Shown here: piece by piece, positions 29,181 to 38,350 of the stretch
Layout: the number at the start of each line of letters is the position of its first letter
Numbering within the stretch: position 1 is the first letter of the stretch
Assembly: GCA_937906475.1 (NCBI GenBank)
Contig: CALCZA010000114.1
Span: 80,024-144,023 of the forward strand
Origin: an uncultured bacterium
GTDB taxonomy: Bacteria > Planctomycetota > UBA1135 > UBA2386
Length of the DNA stretch: 64,000 bases
Direction: 5' to 3'
Translations under genes and position numbers: made by a program
The notes under the pieces: model-generated
The model's database searches: none
Told to the model about the DNA's origin: nothing
What the model saw: the letters and a program-made list of their open reading frames with translations, nothing else

Positions 29181-30466
29181 ATCGTGTCTGTTTCGCCACT
29201 CGTTCAGCGTGCAGCTTGGCAGCACTCGCTATCTCTCCTGTACTACTGGCGCAGGAAACCGTTGAGCAACGCCTCCAGCGCCTTGAGCAGCAAAACAAGC
29301 AGTTGCAAGAGCAGGTCGGTGCCCTGTCCTCCGATGTCGAAAGCATCGACCTCGGCGGCCTCGTGCCGCCGCTTAGTACCGCCAAGCGCGGTGTTGGCCA
29401 GGGTGCCGCTAAGGTCTACGACGTTGCGCAAGGGCTTTCGATCGGTGGCTACGGCGAGTTCGTCTTCCAGCAGCGCGATGGTCGATTAGACCAGGCCGAT
29501 GCGCAGCGCGCGATTCTCTACGTCGGCTACAAGTTCGACGAGAAGTGGGTGTTCAACTCGGAGATTGAAGTTGAGCATGGCTCGACGTCCAACGCGGGCA
29601 GTGTCTCGCTGGAGTTTGGCTATCTCGAGTATCTCGCCAACGACGCCTTCAACCTGCGCGGTGGTCTGTTGCTGTCGCCGTTAGGTTTGATCAACCAACT
29701 GCACGAGCCAACAGCGTTCCTGCCGGCTAGCCGCCCGCAGACCGAGAACCGGATCATCCCGACGACTTGGCGCGAAATGGGCATCGGTGCCTATGGCGAC
29801 TTCGGCGACTTCAGCTACCAATCGTACCTGATGACTTCGCTCGATGGCGCGAACTTCAGCAGCAACGGTCTGCGCGGCGGCCGCCAACGCGGCAGCAAAG
29901 CCGAGGCCGACGATTGGTCGTTGCTGACGCGCCTCGACTACGTTGGCGTTCCGGGCCTCATCGTTGGTGGCGCCGTCGGCTACGGCGACGCGGGCCAAGA
30001 CAACCTCGACGATACGCCCACCACGGCGATGCAGCCTGGCCCGTATGCCGTGCCCTCGATGCGCACGACGATCCTTGAAGCGCACGTCGACTACCGCACC
30101 GGTCCGTGGCAGTTCCGCGCGCTATATGCGACCGCCAGGGTGCAGGATGCCGCGGCGTTCAATACGTCGACCGGCGAGAACCTCGCCGATCGCATGACGG
30201 GCTACTACGGCGAAGTTGGCTGTGACGTGCTGAGTTGGCTGCACCCGGAGTCGGGCGCGCAGTTGACGCCGTTCGTGCGTTACGAGCACATCGATACGCA
30301 GGACAGCATGCCGACCGGCTTCACCACCGAGCGCAGCAAGGACAATGAAATCCTGACGCTCGGTATCAATTACAAGCCCATCCCGCAGGTTGTCATCAAG
30401 CTCGACTATGAGAACTGGGACAACAGCTACAACCGCTTCAACGTTCTGTTCGGCTACGTCTTCTAG
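29177..30466 (+). CDS. Outer-membrane porin-like beta-barrel with N-terminal coiled coil
   Basis: ATG at 29177 overlaps apbE stop (ATGA). Signal peptide; EQRLQRLEQQNKQLQEQVGAL coiled coil; alternating beta-strand pattern; C-terminal aromatic residue (NVLFGYVF). Confidence 0.75.
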   Translation: MNRVCFATRSACSLAALAISPVLLAQETVEQRLQRLEQQNKQLQEQVGALSSDVESIDLGGLVPPLSTAKRGVGQGAAKVYDVAQGLSIGGYGEFVFQQRDGRLDQADAQRAILYVGYKFDEKWVFNSEIEVEHGSTSNAGSVSLEFGYLEYLANDAFNLRGGLLLSPLGLINQLHEPTAFLPASRPQTENRIIPTTWREMGIGAYGDFGDFSYQSYLMTSLDGANFSSNGLRGGRQRGSKAEADDWSLLTRLDYVGVPGLIVGGAVGYGDAGQDNLDDTPTTAMQPGPYAVPSMRTTILEAHVDYRTGPWQFRALYATARVQDAAAFNTSTGENLADRMTGYYGEVGCDVLSWLHPESGAQLTPFVRYEHIDTQDSMPTGFTTERSKDNEILTLGINYKPIPQVVIKLDYENWDNSYNRFNVLFGYVF

Positions 30467-30475
30467 GCACTATCG

Positions 30476-31078
30476 ATGCGATCTGTGATCACGTGCTTGC
30501 TGGCCTGCCTGCTGACCACCGCGATGGTGTCAGCGCAAGGCAAGGTGTTCTTGACGACCGACGAAGCGCTCGCGTTGGCGTTTCCCAAGTGCAAGGTCGA
30601 ACGCACCAAGCACGTGCTCGATGCCAAGAAGAAACAGCGCGTGTTGCAGTTGTCCGGCCATAAGGCGTGCCGCTCGATGGTGTATGCCTACGAAGCGCGA
30701 CGCGATGGCAAGTTGATCGGCACCGCCTACTTCGACCGCCATCGTGTGCGTTCGAAGCAAGAACTGGTGATGGTCGTGGTCACTCCGGAGAGCAAGGTGC
30801 TGCGCATCGAAGTGATTGCGTTTGGCGAACCGCTCGACTACTTGCCACGCGGCAATTTCTACCAGCAGTTCCTCGGTCGTGGCCTGAAGGACAAGCTGAC
30901 CACTAAGGGCAATGTGCGCAGCGTGGTCGGTGCGACTTTGACTGTCAACGCGACGACTGCTGCCGTGCGGCGGCTCTTGGCGACGCACCAAGTTATCTTC
31001 CCCAAGCAGGTCGAGAAGGCCAAGCAGAACGTCGGAGGCAAGAAGAAGCCGAAGACCAAGCCTCCGATCACGTCGTGA
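30476..31078 (+). CDS. FMN-binding domain (FMN_bind/RnfG-like) secreted protein
   Basis: Signal peptide; TAYFDRHRVRSKQELVMVVVTPESKVLRIEVIAFGEPLDYL...QFLGRGL..SVVGATLTVNATTAAVRR with GATLT acceptor-like motif. Confidence 0.8.
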   Translation: MRSVITCLLACLLTTAMVSAQGKVFLTTDEALALAFPKCKVERTKHVLDAKKKQRVLQLSGHKACRSMVYAYEARRDGKLIGTAYFDRHRVRSKQELVMVVVTPESKVLRIEVIAFGEPLDYLPRGNFYQQFLGRGLKDKLTTKGNVRSVVGATLTVNATTAAVRRLLATHQVIFPKQVEKAKQNVGGKKKPKTKPPITS

Positions 31079-31515
31079 GGAAGGGCGAAGCACGCATCAC
31101 GCACCTGTCGGTGCTGTTGGCGGCAGTCAGTGGCTTTGTCTACGGCGCGCTGCTTTACTGCGGCGAAACCGAGGACGATTTTGGCCCTGTTGCGCATCCC
31201 TGGGGGCCGACGCTGCACACGCTGCATGTGGTCACCGTGCCGCTGTTCGTCTTTGCGTTCGGCATGTTGTGGCAGCACCACATCGTGCACAAACTACGCA
31301 GCGGTGCGAAGGCGCGGCGCGCGACCGGAGTGATCCTGTTGTCGCAAGCCATTCCGATGATCGTGACCGGATACTTCCTGCAGGTCGCCGTCGATGACGT
31401 GTGGCGCGACACCTGGATCTGGGCGCACGTAATCACGTCGACGTTGTTTTCGCTCGTATTCGTCGTGCACCTGCTGATGCGGGTTGGTCCGGTGGTCAAA
31501 CCGAATCGAACGTGA
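31075..31515 (+). CDS. His-rich integral membrane protein (DUF4405/cytochrome b-like candidate)
   Basis: GTG start overlapping FMN_bind stop (GTGA). About 4 TM segments with His clusters HPWGPTLHTLHVV, WQHHIVHK, WAHVITSTLF..VVHLLM. Confidence 0.6.
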   Translation: MRKGEARITHLSVLLAAVSGFVYGALLYCGETEDDFGPVAHPWGPTLHTLHVVTVPLFVFAFGMLWQHHIVHKLRSGAKARRATGVILLSQAIPMIVTGYFLQVAVDDVWRDTWIWAHVITSTLFSLVFVVHLLMRVGPVVKPNRT

Positions 31516-31720
31516 CGAACAGGCGGTTATGCGTGCACCTCAAGGCAAACAGCACCCGAAGCGTACCGTCGTCGCAGTGCCGGTGCGGCAGTTCGAGGTG
31601 TTCGGATAGCAGGTCGCAAACGCGCTGTAGCGCCAGCGCATCACCGCCAACACGCACTTGCGCCGCCCAGGATCGAGTCGAATACCTGCCGCTGACTACG
31701 AATCCGAGCGAGCCACGTCT

Positions 31721-32854
31721 CTAGATGTCGTCTTCTTCGTCGCGACCGTCGTAGATCTCGGCAATTTCCTCGAGTGCGGACTGCAAGTCTTCCGGAGTCT
31801 TCATCGGCAGGAAGCGCGTGCGGCGGCCGTTGCGTCGAACCTGTAGGAAGTTGGTCGACAAGTGCGATGTCATTTCGCCGATCAGATGCTCGGCTTGCAC
31901 TGCGTCGCGGTCCTCGACCTTCTTCTCGACATAGTACCAGCCGAGGTCGAAGTTGCGGTCGAGTGCCTTGGCCGAGAACGTGAACGTGTTCGTGTTGAAC
32001 ACATCGACAACGTTCGCATCAAATCCCTCGGGGTAGCGCAACTGTTCGATCAACTGGGTGCGACCGAGGTATTGGAACGGGGAACCACCAACGTCGTCCG
32101 GCCACTTCGGTGCCAACTCGCCAGTTAGGTCGCAGCCGCTCTGGATGTGGTGGCCGAGCACGAGCGGATCGATGCGCGCGCCGAGGTTGTCGACGTTGCG
32201 GACTAGCAAGTAGCGGCCGCCGCCGTCGAGGAAGCTCTTGAGTGCGCCGCTGTTGCGGAACGACGATGCAAAGTCGCCGTGGCCGGGGCCGTATGGCGAC
32301 GGCTCACCATTCTCTAGTTCGAAGATCTTGCCACTCTTGGTCATGCGCACTGCCACCGATTGCGTCAGGTGGGTGATGCAGTCCTTGGTGAGCCCGAACT
32401 GCGCATGATTTTTGAAGTGTGCCTTGGTCGCCTCGTCGGTCGCGAAGCTGTTCATGCAATAGAACGGCACGTTGCAGTTGGCCGTTTTGCGATGCATGAG
32501 CACATCCTCGACCGCCAGGCCCAAGAACGTGCGCGACTTGCCCAATACCGGCACGATGCCCTTGACGACTCCGCCAAAGCGCGTCGCCATGCCGCCGTTT
32601 AGGACGACAACCCCGAGCTCGCCGTTCTTGATTGCGTCACGGCCGATCTGCTCGATCTTCGCATGGGCCTTGGTGTCGACGCTGGGCAGCTTGTGAATGG
32701 TGCCCGATGCGGGCACCAACAAGTCACCACCGACCGCATTGGTAGCCTTCGAAAGGCGACCTTCGGCGATGTCGTTCTGCCACCGGCGCTGCAGTTCGGG
32801 ATTGAAGCCGAAGCGTTGCAGCTCCGAGAGTTGCTTCTCAGTGAGCTCGTTCAA
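31721..32854 (-). CDS. UDPGP-family UTP--sugar-1-phosphate uridylyltransferase
   Basis: GVVVLNGGMATRFGGVVKGIVPVLGKSRTFLGL, RYLLVRNVDNLGARIDPLVLG, FNTNTFTFSAKAL match the eukaryote-type UDPGP family. Confidence 0.82.
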   Translation of the reverse strand: MNELTEKQLSELQRFGFNPELQRRWQNDIAEGRLSKATNAVGGDLLVPASGTIHKLPSVDTKAHAKIEQIGRDAIKNGELGVVVLNGGMATRFGGVVKGIVPVLGKSRTFLGLAVEDVLMHRKTANCNVPFYCMNSFATDEATKAHFKNHAQFGLTKDCITHLTQSVAVRMTKSGKIFELENGEPSPYGPGHGDFASSFRNSGALKSFLDGGGRYLLVRNVDNLGARIDPLVLGHHIQSGCDLTGELAPKWPDDVGGSPFQYLGRTQLIEQLRYPEGFDANVVDVFNTNTFTFSAKALDRNFDLGWYYVEKKVEDRDAVQAEHLIGEMTSHLSTNFLQVRRNGRRTRFLPMKTPEDLQSALEEIAEIYDGRDEEDDI

Positions 32855-32917
32855 GCGCGCACAACCTACCGGACGCGGCGTTCCGTGGCGAGTCGAAGTC
32901 GGCTACACCATTGTTTC

Positions 32918-34897
32918 ATGGGCGGATCTACAGAACGTGAGGCACCAGCTGGCGACGCGACACCAGCGGCGATATTGCGCACTTCCAGCCTCACCCCGGA
33001 TGCTTTGGTCGTAACCGTGCCCGGAATTGGGCCGACCACGGCGAACCGCCTTGCAGACGTATCCGTTACGTCTGTGTTCGAACTGGCAGCGTTCTTTCCG
33101 CGTCGCTACCGGGCGCTCCGCGAACTCGAAGCTCCGGATGAGTCGGCAATCGGCGAGTTGGTGCGCATGCAGGGCGAGGTGCGCAGCGTCTCGATGCAGT
33201 GGTTGCCGGGGCGCCGGTCGATGGTGACCGTGACGTTTGCGTGTGCCGATTCGAGCACTTTCCAAGCGGCGTTCTTCAATCAGCCCTGGTTGAAGAAGAG
33301 CTATACGGCCGGCCAGCATCGCACACTCGAAGGCACGTTGCTAAAGAAGGGTAAGCGATTCGTTATTTCGGCAGCCAAGGTCTTGCCGCAGGGTGCGGTC
33401 GCCGATGGCGAGGTGCAATTGCGCTATCCTGAGGTTGAGGGCATTTCGTCGCCGCGTTTGCAAAAGTGGATTGCGCACGTGCTCGATGAGCTTGATTGGA
33501 ATCTCGTGACCTTGCCGGCGCTACCGAGCGGGTTGGAGGAGATGTCGTTGTCGCCGCGCGAACTGTTGTTGGCGATGCACCGACCGAAGAATGTCGAGCA
33601 ACACGAACAAGCCCGCCGCCACTTCGCCATACGCGAGGCCATCAAGTTGTTCGAGGCCGTCGAGCGGGCCCGTCGAGCACGCGCGCAACGGCCGGCCGCA
33701 ACCTTCGCGGTCGACCCAGAGATGGCCGAACGCATCCTGGCTCGGGTGCCGTTCGAATTGACTGCGGCGCAAGACGCTGCCGTGCAGACCTTGTGGCTCA
33801 AGTTGGCTGGTCCTGGGGCGATGGGGGTGTTGCTGCAGGGCGACGTGGGTACCGGTAAGACGGCCGTCGCGATCGCCGCTGGGCTCGCTGTCTGTCGGAA
33901 GGACGGCATGGTTGCGTTCTTGGCGCCGACCGAACTGCTTGCCGAGCAGCACTACACGACGGTGTCTGGGTGGCTCAAGGGATCCGGTGTCGAAGTTGCG
34001 TTGTGTACCGCGTCGCATCGCCGCAAGTTGCCGCGAAAGGGGCCGCGCATTGTGTTCGGTACGCATGCGTTGATTGCCGGTGATGTTGAGATGCCGGGGC
34101 TTGGTCTCGTGGTCGTTGACGAGCAGCATCGCTTTGGCGTCAATCAACGCATGAAACTCGTCAACAAAGGCGAGAACCCGCACGTGTTGGTTATGACCGC
34201 GACGCCAATTCCGCGCACCCAAGCGCTGGTGTCATTTGGCGACCTGGACGTGGTCACTCTTGCCGCTCGCCCGCCTGGCCGCGAAGCAGTGCGCGCCTTC
34301 CACTTGCCGACGGAAAAGTGGGCTCGGGCGATGCGTAGCATTGCGCGCGCCGTGAAGCGTGAGGGGCGCGTTTTTGTCGTGTGTCCGGCCGTTGGGCAAG
34401 AAGGCGAGAAGGGCGGGGTCGTGCGCGTGCACGAAGCCTTGCAGAAGAAGTTCCGCTGCGCCTTGGTGCACGGTCGCATCAAGCAAAGCGAGCGGCAACG
34501 AGCGTTGGCATTGTTCCGAGAGGGCATCGTCGATGTGCTCGTCGGCACGACCGTTCTTGAAGTTGGCGTCGACGTGCCTGAAGCCACACTGATCGTCGTC
34601 GTCGGTGCCGATCGCTTCGGCATCGCTACGCTACACCAACTACGCGGTCGCGTCGGTCGCGGTCGTCGGCGCGGCATGGCTCTTCTGTGCGGTCCAAGGA
34701 CCGAGCGCGTCGCTGCCATCTGCGCCACGACCGACGGCTTCGAACTGGCCGAGCGCGATCTTGCGTTGCGCGGTAGCGGCGAGTTGCTCGGCACCCAACA
34801 AAGTGGCTTCCAAGAGTTGCTTGCACTTGACCCCGTCGAAGACCTCGACGTGCTTCGGCGCGTTCGCGAAGCTGTGCGCAATCAGGATCCGCAATGA
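32918..34897 (+). CDS. recG: ATP-dependent DNA helicase RecG
   Basis: VPGIGPTTANRLADVSV, LLQGDVGTGKTAVA, FLAPTELLAEQHY, VVDEQHRFGVNQRM, MTATPIPRT, VLEVGVDVPEATLIVV, HQLRGRVGRG. Confidence 0.95.
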   Translation: MGGSTEREAPAGDATPAAILRTSSLTPDALVVTVPGIGPTTANRLADVSVTSVFELAAFFPRRYRALRELEAPDESAIGELVRMQGEVRSVSMQWLPGRRSMVTVTFACADSSTFQAAFFNQPWLKKSYTAGQHRTLEGTLLKKGKRFVISAAKVLPQGAVADGEVQLRYPEVEGISSPRLQKWIAHVLDELDWNLVTLPALPSGLEEMSLSPRELLLAMHRPKNVEQHEQARRHFAIREAIKLFEAVERARRARAQRPAATFAVDPEMAERILARVPFELTAAQDAAVQTLWLKLAGPGAMGVLLQGDVGTGKTAVAIAAGLAVCRKDGMVAFLAPTELLAEQHYTTVSGWLKGSGVEVALCTASHRRKLPRKGPRIVFGTHALIAGDVEMPGLGLVVVDEQHRFGVNQRMKLVNKGENPHVLVMTATPIPRTQALVSFGDLDVVTLAARPPGREAVRAFHLPTEKWARAMRSIARAVKREGRVFVVCPAVGQEGEKGGVVRVHEALQKKFRCALVHGRIKQSERQRALALFREGIVDVLVGTTVLEVGVDVPEATLIVVVGADRFGIATLHQLRGRVGRGRRRGMALLCGPRTERVAAICATTDGFELAERDLALRGSGELLGTQQSGFQELLALDPVEDLDVLRRVREAVRNQDPQ

Positions 34898-34976
34898 CCA
34901 AGGCTGATGAGGTGTGTTGCCAGGCGCGAACAGGTTGTTGCTTGTGCCGTCACCCTGCGGCCAACTTCGCTGGCAG

Positions 34977-35150
34977 TTAGCGCCAGAACTCAGCGACGGC
35001 CGCACGCCAGTGCGCGGCGTCTTCGAGTGGCGACATGTGACCGGTGCCGGGGATTGGGGCCGCCATTTGTTCTGCTTCTGCTCGCGGCGTGATGGTGTCC
35101 TGATCGCCGACTAGCACGAGTGTTGCCTTCTGAAAGTGGGGCAGTTCGGG
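34977..35150 (-). pseudogene. C-terminal remnant of an alpha/beta hydrolase
   Basis: LPHFQKATLVLVGDQDTITPRAEAEQMAAPIPGTGHMSPLEDAAHWRAAVAEFWR* matches the Asp/His end of alpha/beta hydrolases; no N-terminal half present because rlmD-like gene ends at 35215. Confidence 0.6.
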
Positions 35151-35214
35151 GCGGCCGGCGCGCCGTTGTCGGATGGCACCTCGATGCTGCGCGACTCGAT
35201 CATGCGATTGGTCT

Positions 35215-36522
35215 TTACGTGTCTTTGAGGCGCAGTTTTGCGACTGCTTCGACGTGGTAGGTCTGCGGGAACATGTCGACGGCTTCGACACTCTCGAGTT
35301 CGTAGCCGCCGTCAACCAGCGAACGCAGGTCGCGCGCCAACGTCTGCGGGTCGCACGACACGTAGACGATGCGCTTGGCCTTGAGTTCGAGCAGCATCGG
35401 GATCGCCGGTTTGGCGCCGAGACGCGGCGGATCCATGACGACTAGGTCCGGGCGTTCTTTGTTGCTCGCCAAGAACTGTTCGGTCGTCTTGCGCAGGTAG
35501 TGCACGTTGTTGCACTGGTTGGTCTTCACGTTGACGCGACCGAGCGTGCAGGCGCGGCGTTCGTCTTCCACCGAGACAACGCGTTCGAAGTGCTTACTCA
35601 GTGGCAGCGAGAACAGTCCGACGCCGGCGTAGAGGTCGAACGCGAGGCCACCTTCTTCGTTGTTGATGGCACATTCGACCAGCCGTTGCACCAGGTGGCG
35701 GTTGCCTTGGAAAAAGCTTTCCGGTTCGATCAAGTAACGGAAGCCAAGCACTTCATGCTCGACCAGGTCTTTGCGCATGCCGGGTAGATCAGGCGAGTAC
35801 GAAGCGCCGTCGACGCCGCACGAACCTTCGACTTGGTAGGGCCATTCACGGCGCGGCATGCCGGTGATCGCGGTGCGGATTTTCTCGATACCCTTCTCCA
35901 GTTCGGGGGCGAGCACCGGGCACTCCTTGATGTCGAGCACGCGGTCCGAACTGGCGTAGTGATAGCCGACCACAGGTATGCGTGGTGCACCGATCTTCTG
36001 GTCCTCGGCGAGGTCTTTCTCGGCTTGTGCCGCGGCCATTCGCTTGCGGTCGCGCTTGTCGATGCGACCGCGCGAACCATCGGGCCGCGTGCCGGCCGTC
36101 GCCTTCAGCTTCAACTGCGTGCGCGAACGGTAGTTCCACGGCTCTGCGTGGTGCACGACGATCGGCTCCGGCCAGTCGAACTTGCCGATACGTGTCAAGG
36201 CGTCGAACACAAACTCACTCTTCGCCGCAACCTGCGCTTCGTAGGTGACGTGCTGGTAGTTGCAGCCACCGCAATCGCCGAAGTGTTGGCAACGTGGTTC
36301 GATGCGGTCGGGGCCAGCTTCGAGCACTTCGAGCACCTTGGCGCGCGCGAAGGTCTTCTCGACGGCGATGATCTCAACACGCACGAGTTCATTCGGCGCT
36401 GCGAAGGCGACGAACACCGCGCGACCTTCATGGCGGGCCATGGTTGCACCACCAAATGCCAGGCGTTCGGTGCGCAGTTCGAGAGTCTGTCCGGGGGTGA
36501 GTTCGGTAGTCAGTTCGGTCAT
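35215..36522 (-). CDS. TrmA/RlmD-family 23S rRNA (uracil-C5)-methyltransferase
   Basis: TRAM-like N-terminus; Fe-S Cys motif CQHFGDCGGCNYQH; DLYAGVGLFSLPLSKHF; DLVVMDPPRLG; IVYVSCDPQTLARDL. Confidence 0.92.
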   Translation of the reverse strand: MTELTTELTPGQTLELRTERLAFGGATMARHEGRAVFVAFAAPNELVRVEIIAVEKTFARAKVLEVLEAGPDRIEPRCQHFGDCGGCNYQHVTYEAQVAAKSEFVFDALTRIGKFDWPEPIVVHHAEPWNYRSRTQLKLKATAGTRPDGSRGRIDKRDRKRMAAAQAEKDLAEDQKIGAPRIPVVGYHYASSDRVLDIKECPVLAPELEKGIEKIRTAITGMPRREWPYQVEGSCGVDGASYSPDLPGMRKDLVEHEVLGFRYLIEPESFFQGNRHLVQRLVECAINNEEGGLAFDLYAGVGLFSLPLSKHFERVVSVEDERRACTLGRVNVKTNQCNNVHYLRKTTEQFLASNKERPDLVVMDPPRLGAKPAIPMLLELKAKRIVYVSCDPQTLARDLRSLVDGGYELESVEAVDMFPQTYHVEAVAKLRLKDT

Positions 36523-36679
36523 TGGAGGGCGAACAGGTTACCCGAACATGGCCGGAAAGCCGTCCGCGACCATGGCAATCAAGGTTCTTCCGAGGCATTA
36601 CGAGCTGGCGTGGCCGGCGCTTTCGGCGGCTAGGTGCCGAACCTGGGATCTGCTGGCGATACGTGGGGCTGCGGGGCCG

Positions 36680-37588
36680 CTAGTCCGCCTGTTTGGCGCT
36701 GGTCTGCAGCCACAATCCGAAGGCCACCAGTGCCAGTGCTACGTAGAACCGGTGACCAGGGGCCGGTGCGCCCATCGCGTAGTTCAGGCTCGCGGCAACA
36801 ATCGGTTGCACGTTGATGTAGAGCGCTACGTTTGAACTGTTCGTATGCCGCAGCGCCCAGGTGTTGAGCAGATAGGCGAGCACCGTCGACGCGAGCACCG
36901 TGTAGAGCACGAACCACAGGATCGGTGGAAGCACCGCCGCTTCGACGTGCGCCGCTTCAATGCTCGGGCCGCTCCATAGGGCGATCATCAGCGTTCCTTG
37001 CACGAACAGGATCGCGGTCGTCGTCCACGGATCGAGGTTGCGTCCGATCTTGCGCATCATTACCAGATGGATGGCGAACGCGAGTCCGTTCCCCGCCGAC
37101 AATAGGTCACCGACCAGCGTGTCGTTGTCGAAGCCCTTGATCTCGCCGGTCAAGATTCGGTCGAGCCCAAGTAGGTAGAGCACGCCGCAAAGCGCTGAGA
37201 TGATCGCGAGCACCTTGCGTCGCCGGAGGCGTTCCTGGCCGACAATCGTTGCCACGATCAGCGTCCATGTCGGGATGCACGAGTTGATCACGGCGGAGTG
37301 TTCGGGCGTGGTCAGCGCCATGCCCTCGGTGAACAGCACTTGGTTGAGTACTACGCCGAAGAATGATGCGATGGCCAAAGCTATCCACGTGCGCAAACCC
37401 GGCATGCCGCGTTGTCGGCGCAACCACATGGCGAGGGGTACGATCAGTACCATCGCAGCGCCGATGCGGAAGAACACCCACGACGTCGCGGGCACGGCCG
37501 CGAGGATCTGTTTGGTGAAGACGAAGTGGGCGCCGAACAACACCGAAACGGTGATCAGCGCCAGGTGAACTCGCAGCGTGGACGGCAC
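36680..37588 (-). CDS. EamA/DMT-family transporter
   Basis: About 10 TM segments in two repeats; FGAHFVFTKQIL and TPEHSAVINSCIPTWTLIVA typical of EamA. Confidence 0.88.
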   Translation of the reverse strand: MPSTLRVHLALITVSVLFGAHFVFTKQILAAVPATSWVFFRIGAAMVLIVPLAMWLRRQRGMPGLRTWIALAIASFFGVVLNQVLFTEGMALTTPEHSAVINSCIPTWTLIVATIVGQERLRRRKVLAIISALCGVLYLLGLDRILTGEIKGFDNDTLVGDLLSAGNGLAFAIHLVMMRKIGRNLDPWTTTAILFVQGTLMIALWSGPSIEAAHVEAAVLPPILWFVLYTVLASTVLAYLLNTWALRHTNSSNVALYINVQPIVAASLNYAMGAPAPGHRFYVALALVAFGLWLQTSAKQAD

Positions 37589-37889
37589 AGTCTGTCGACT
37601 GTGCCGCGTTCACCCCGTGCTACGCAAGTCGGATCAGACTTCGCTGGTGTCGTTGGCGGTTTGCTCCGGCGCGGTTGGATCGCGCCTGTCGTGGCGTCGT
37701 CCGATTCGACGTTCGGGATGTTGAGAAGGTGTTTTTCTCCGAGAAGATGAGAGTTGTCGAAAATGAATGCGCGCCGAAGGGCGCGAGCAATCGGCACTCG
37801 ATCACTCAGCCATTTCGGGTCAAGGCTCGCCCCGTTGGGCGGGGGGCGCGGATGTTCTGGGCTGAATTGGCTCGAGTAATAACTCGGCA

Positions 37890-37908
37890 GAGCGGTGCGT
37901 CACCGCTC
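37890..37908. repeat. Perfect 8-bp hairpin GAGCGGTG-CGT-CACCGCTC in intergenic region
   Basis: Exact inverted repeat read directly. Confidence 0.4.
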
Positions 37909-38199
37909 GTGTAGAAAGCGGTTGCTAGGATCTGCAAGCCGACTTGCACACTGTGCGCGTTGTCCGCCACAGCATTGCGGACCGTGTCACGCTCTGCCGC
38001 AACGCGCTCCGACGTCGCCATTGCCAAGGCTGCTTCCGCCGTTTCGCTGGCTTTGCGAAGGGATTGGCCGCCGGGGTTGGCATTCGAGATCTGAAGCACT
38101 GCGAGCGGTAAGCAACCGCAGGCCAAGTGAATCGTGATCAACTGCCTTTGTCGTGAGTGATTTTGGCGAGGTTTCTTCTTCGGGCTATCCAGGCTCGTC

Positions 38200-38282
38200 G
38201 ACCCGTAAGCCCCTGCGGCCTGGGCGGGCCAGCGCTGTAGGACAGGGGTGATTCCGGTCTAGGGGTCGCGGTTCTCGACCCC
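38200..38282 (+). promoter_or_regulatory. Possible structured 5' leader upstream of HEAT-repeat gene
   Basis: Potential pairings CCCCTG/CAGGGG enclosing GGCC..GGGCC, followed by GGGGTCG-CGGTTCT-CGACCCC (38262-38282), about 70 bp upstream of ATG 38351. Confidence 0.3.
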
Positions 38283-38350
38283 GCGTTGGCCGCCTGGGGT
38301 TGGCGGGCTATGATTCTGGGACGTCCCTGGCATCGGTTCGACCCCATCGA

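Noticed and set aside
38262-38282. GGGGTCGCGGTTCTCGACCCC as a possible tRNA T-arm
   Set aside because: Loop does not match TTCRANY and no acceptor, D or anticodon arms could be found around it.
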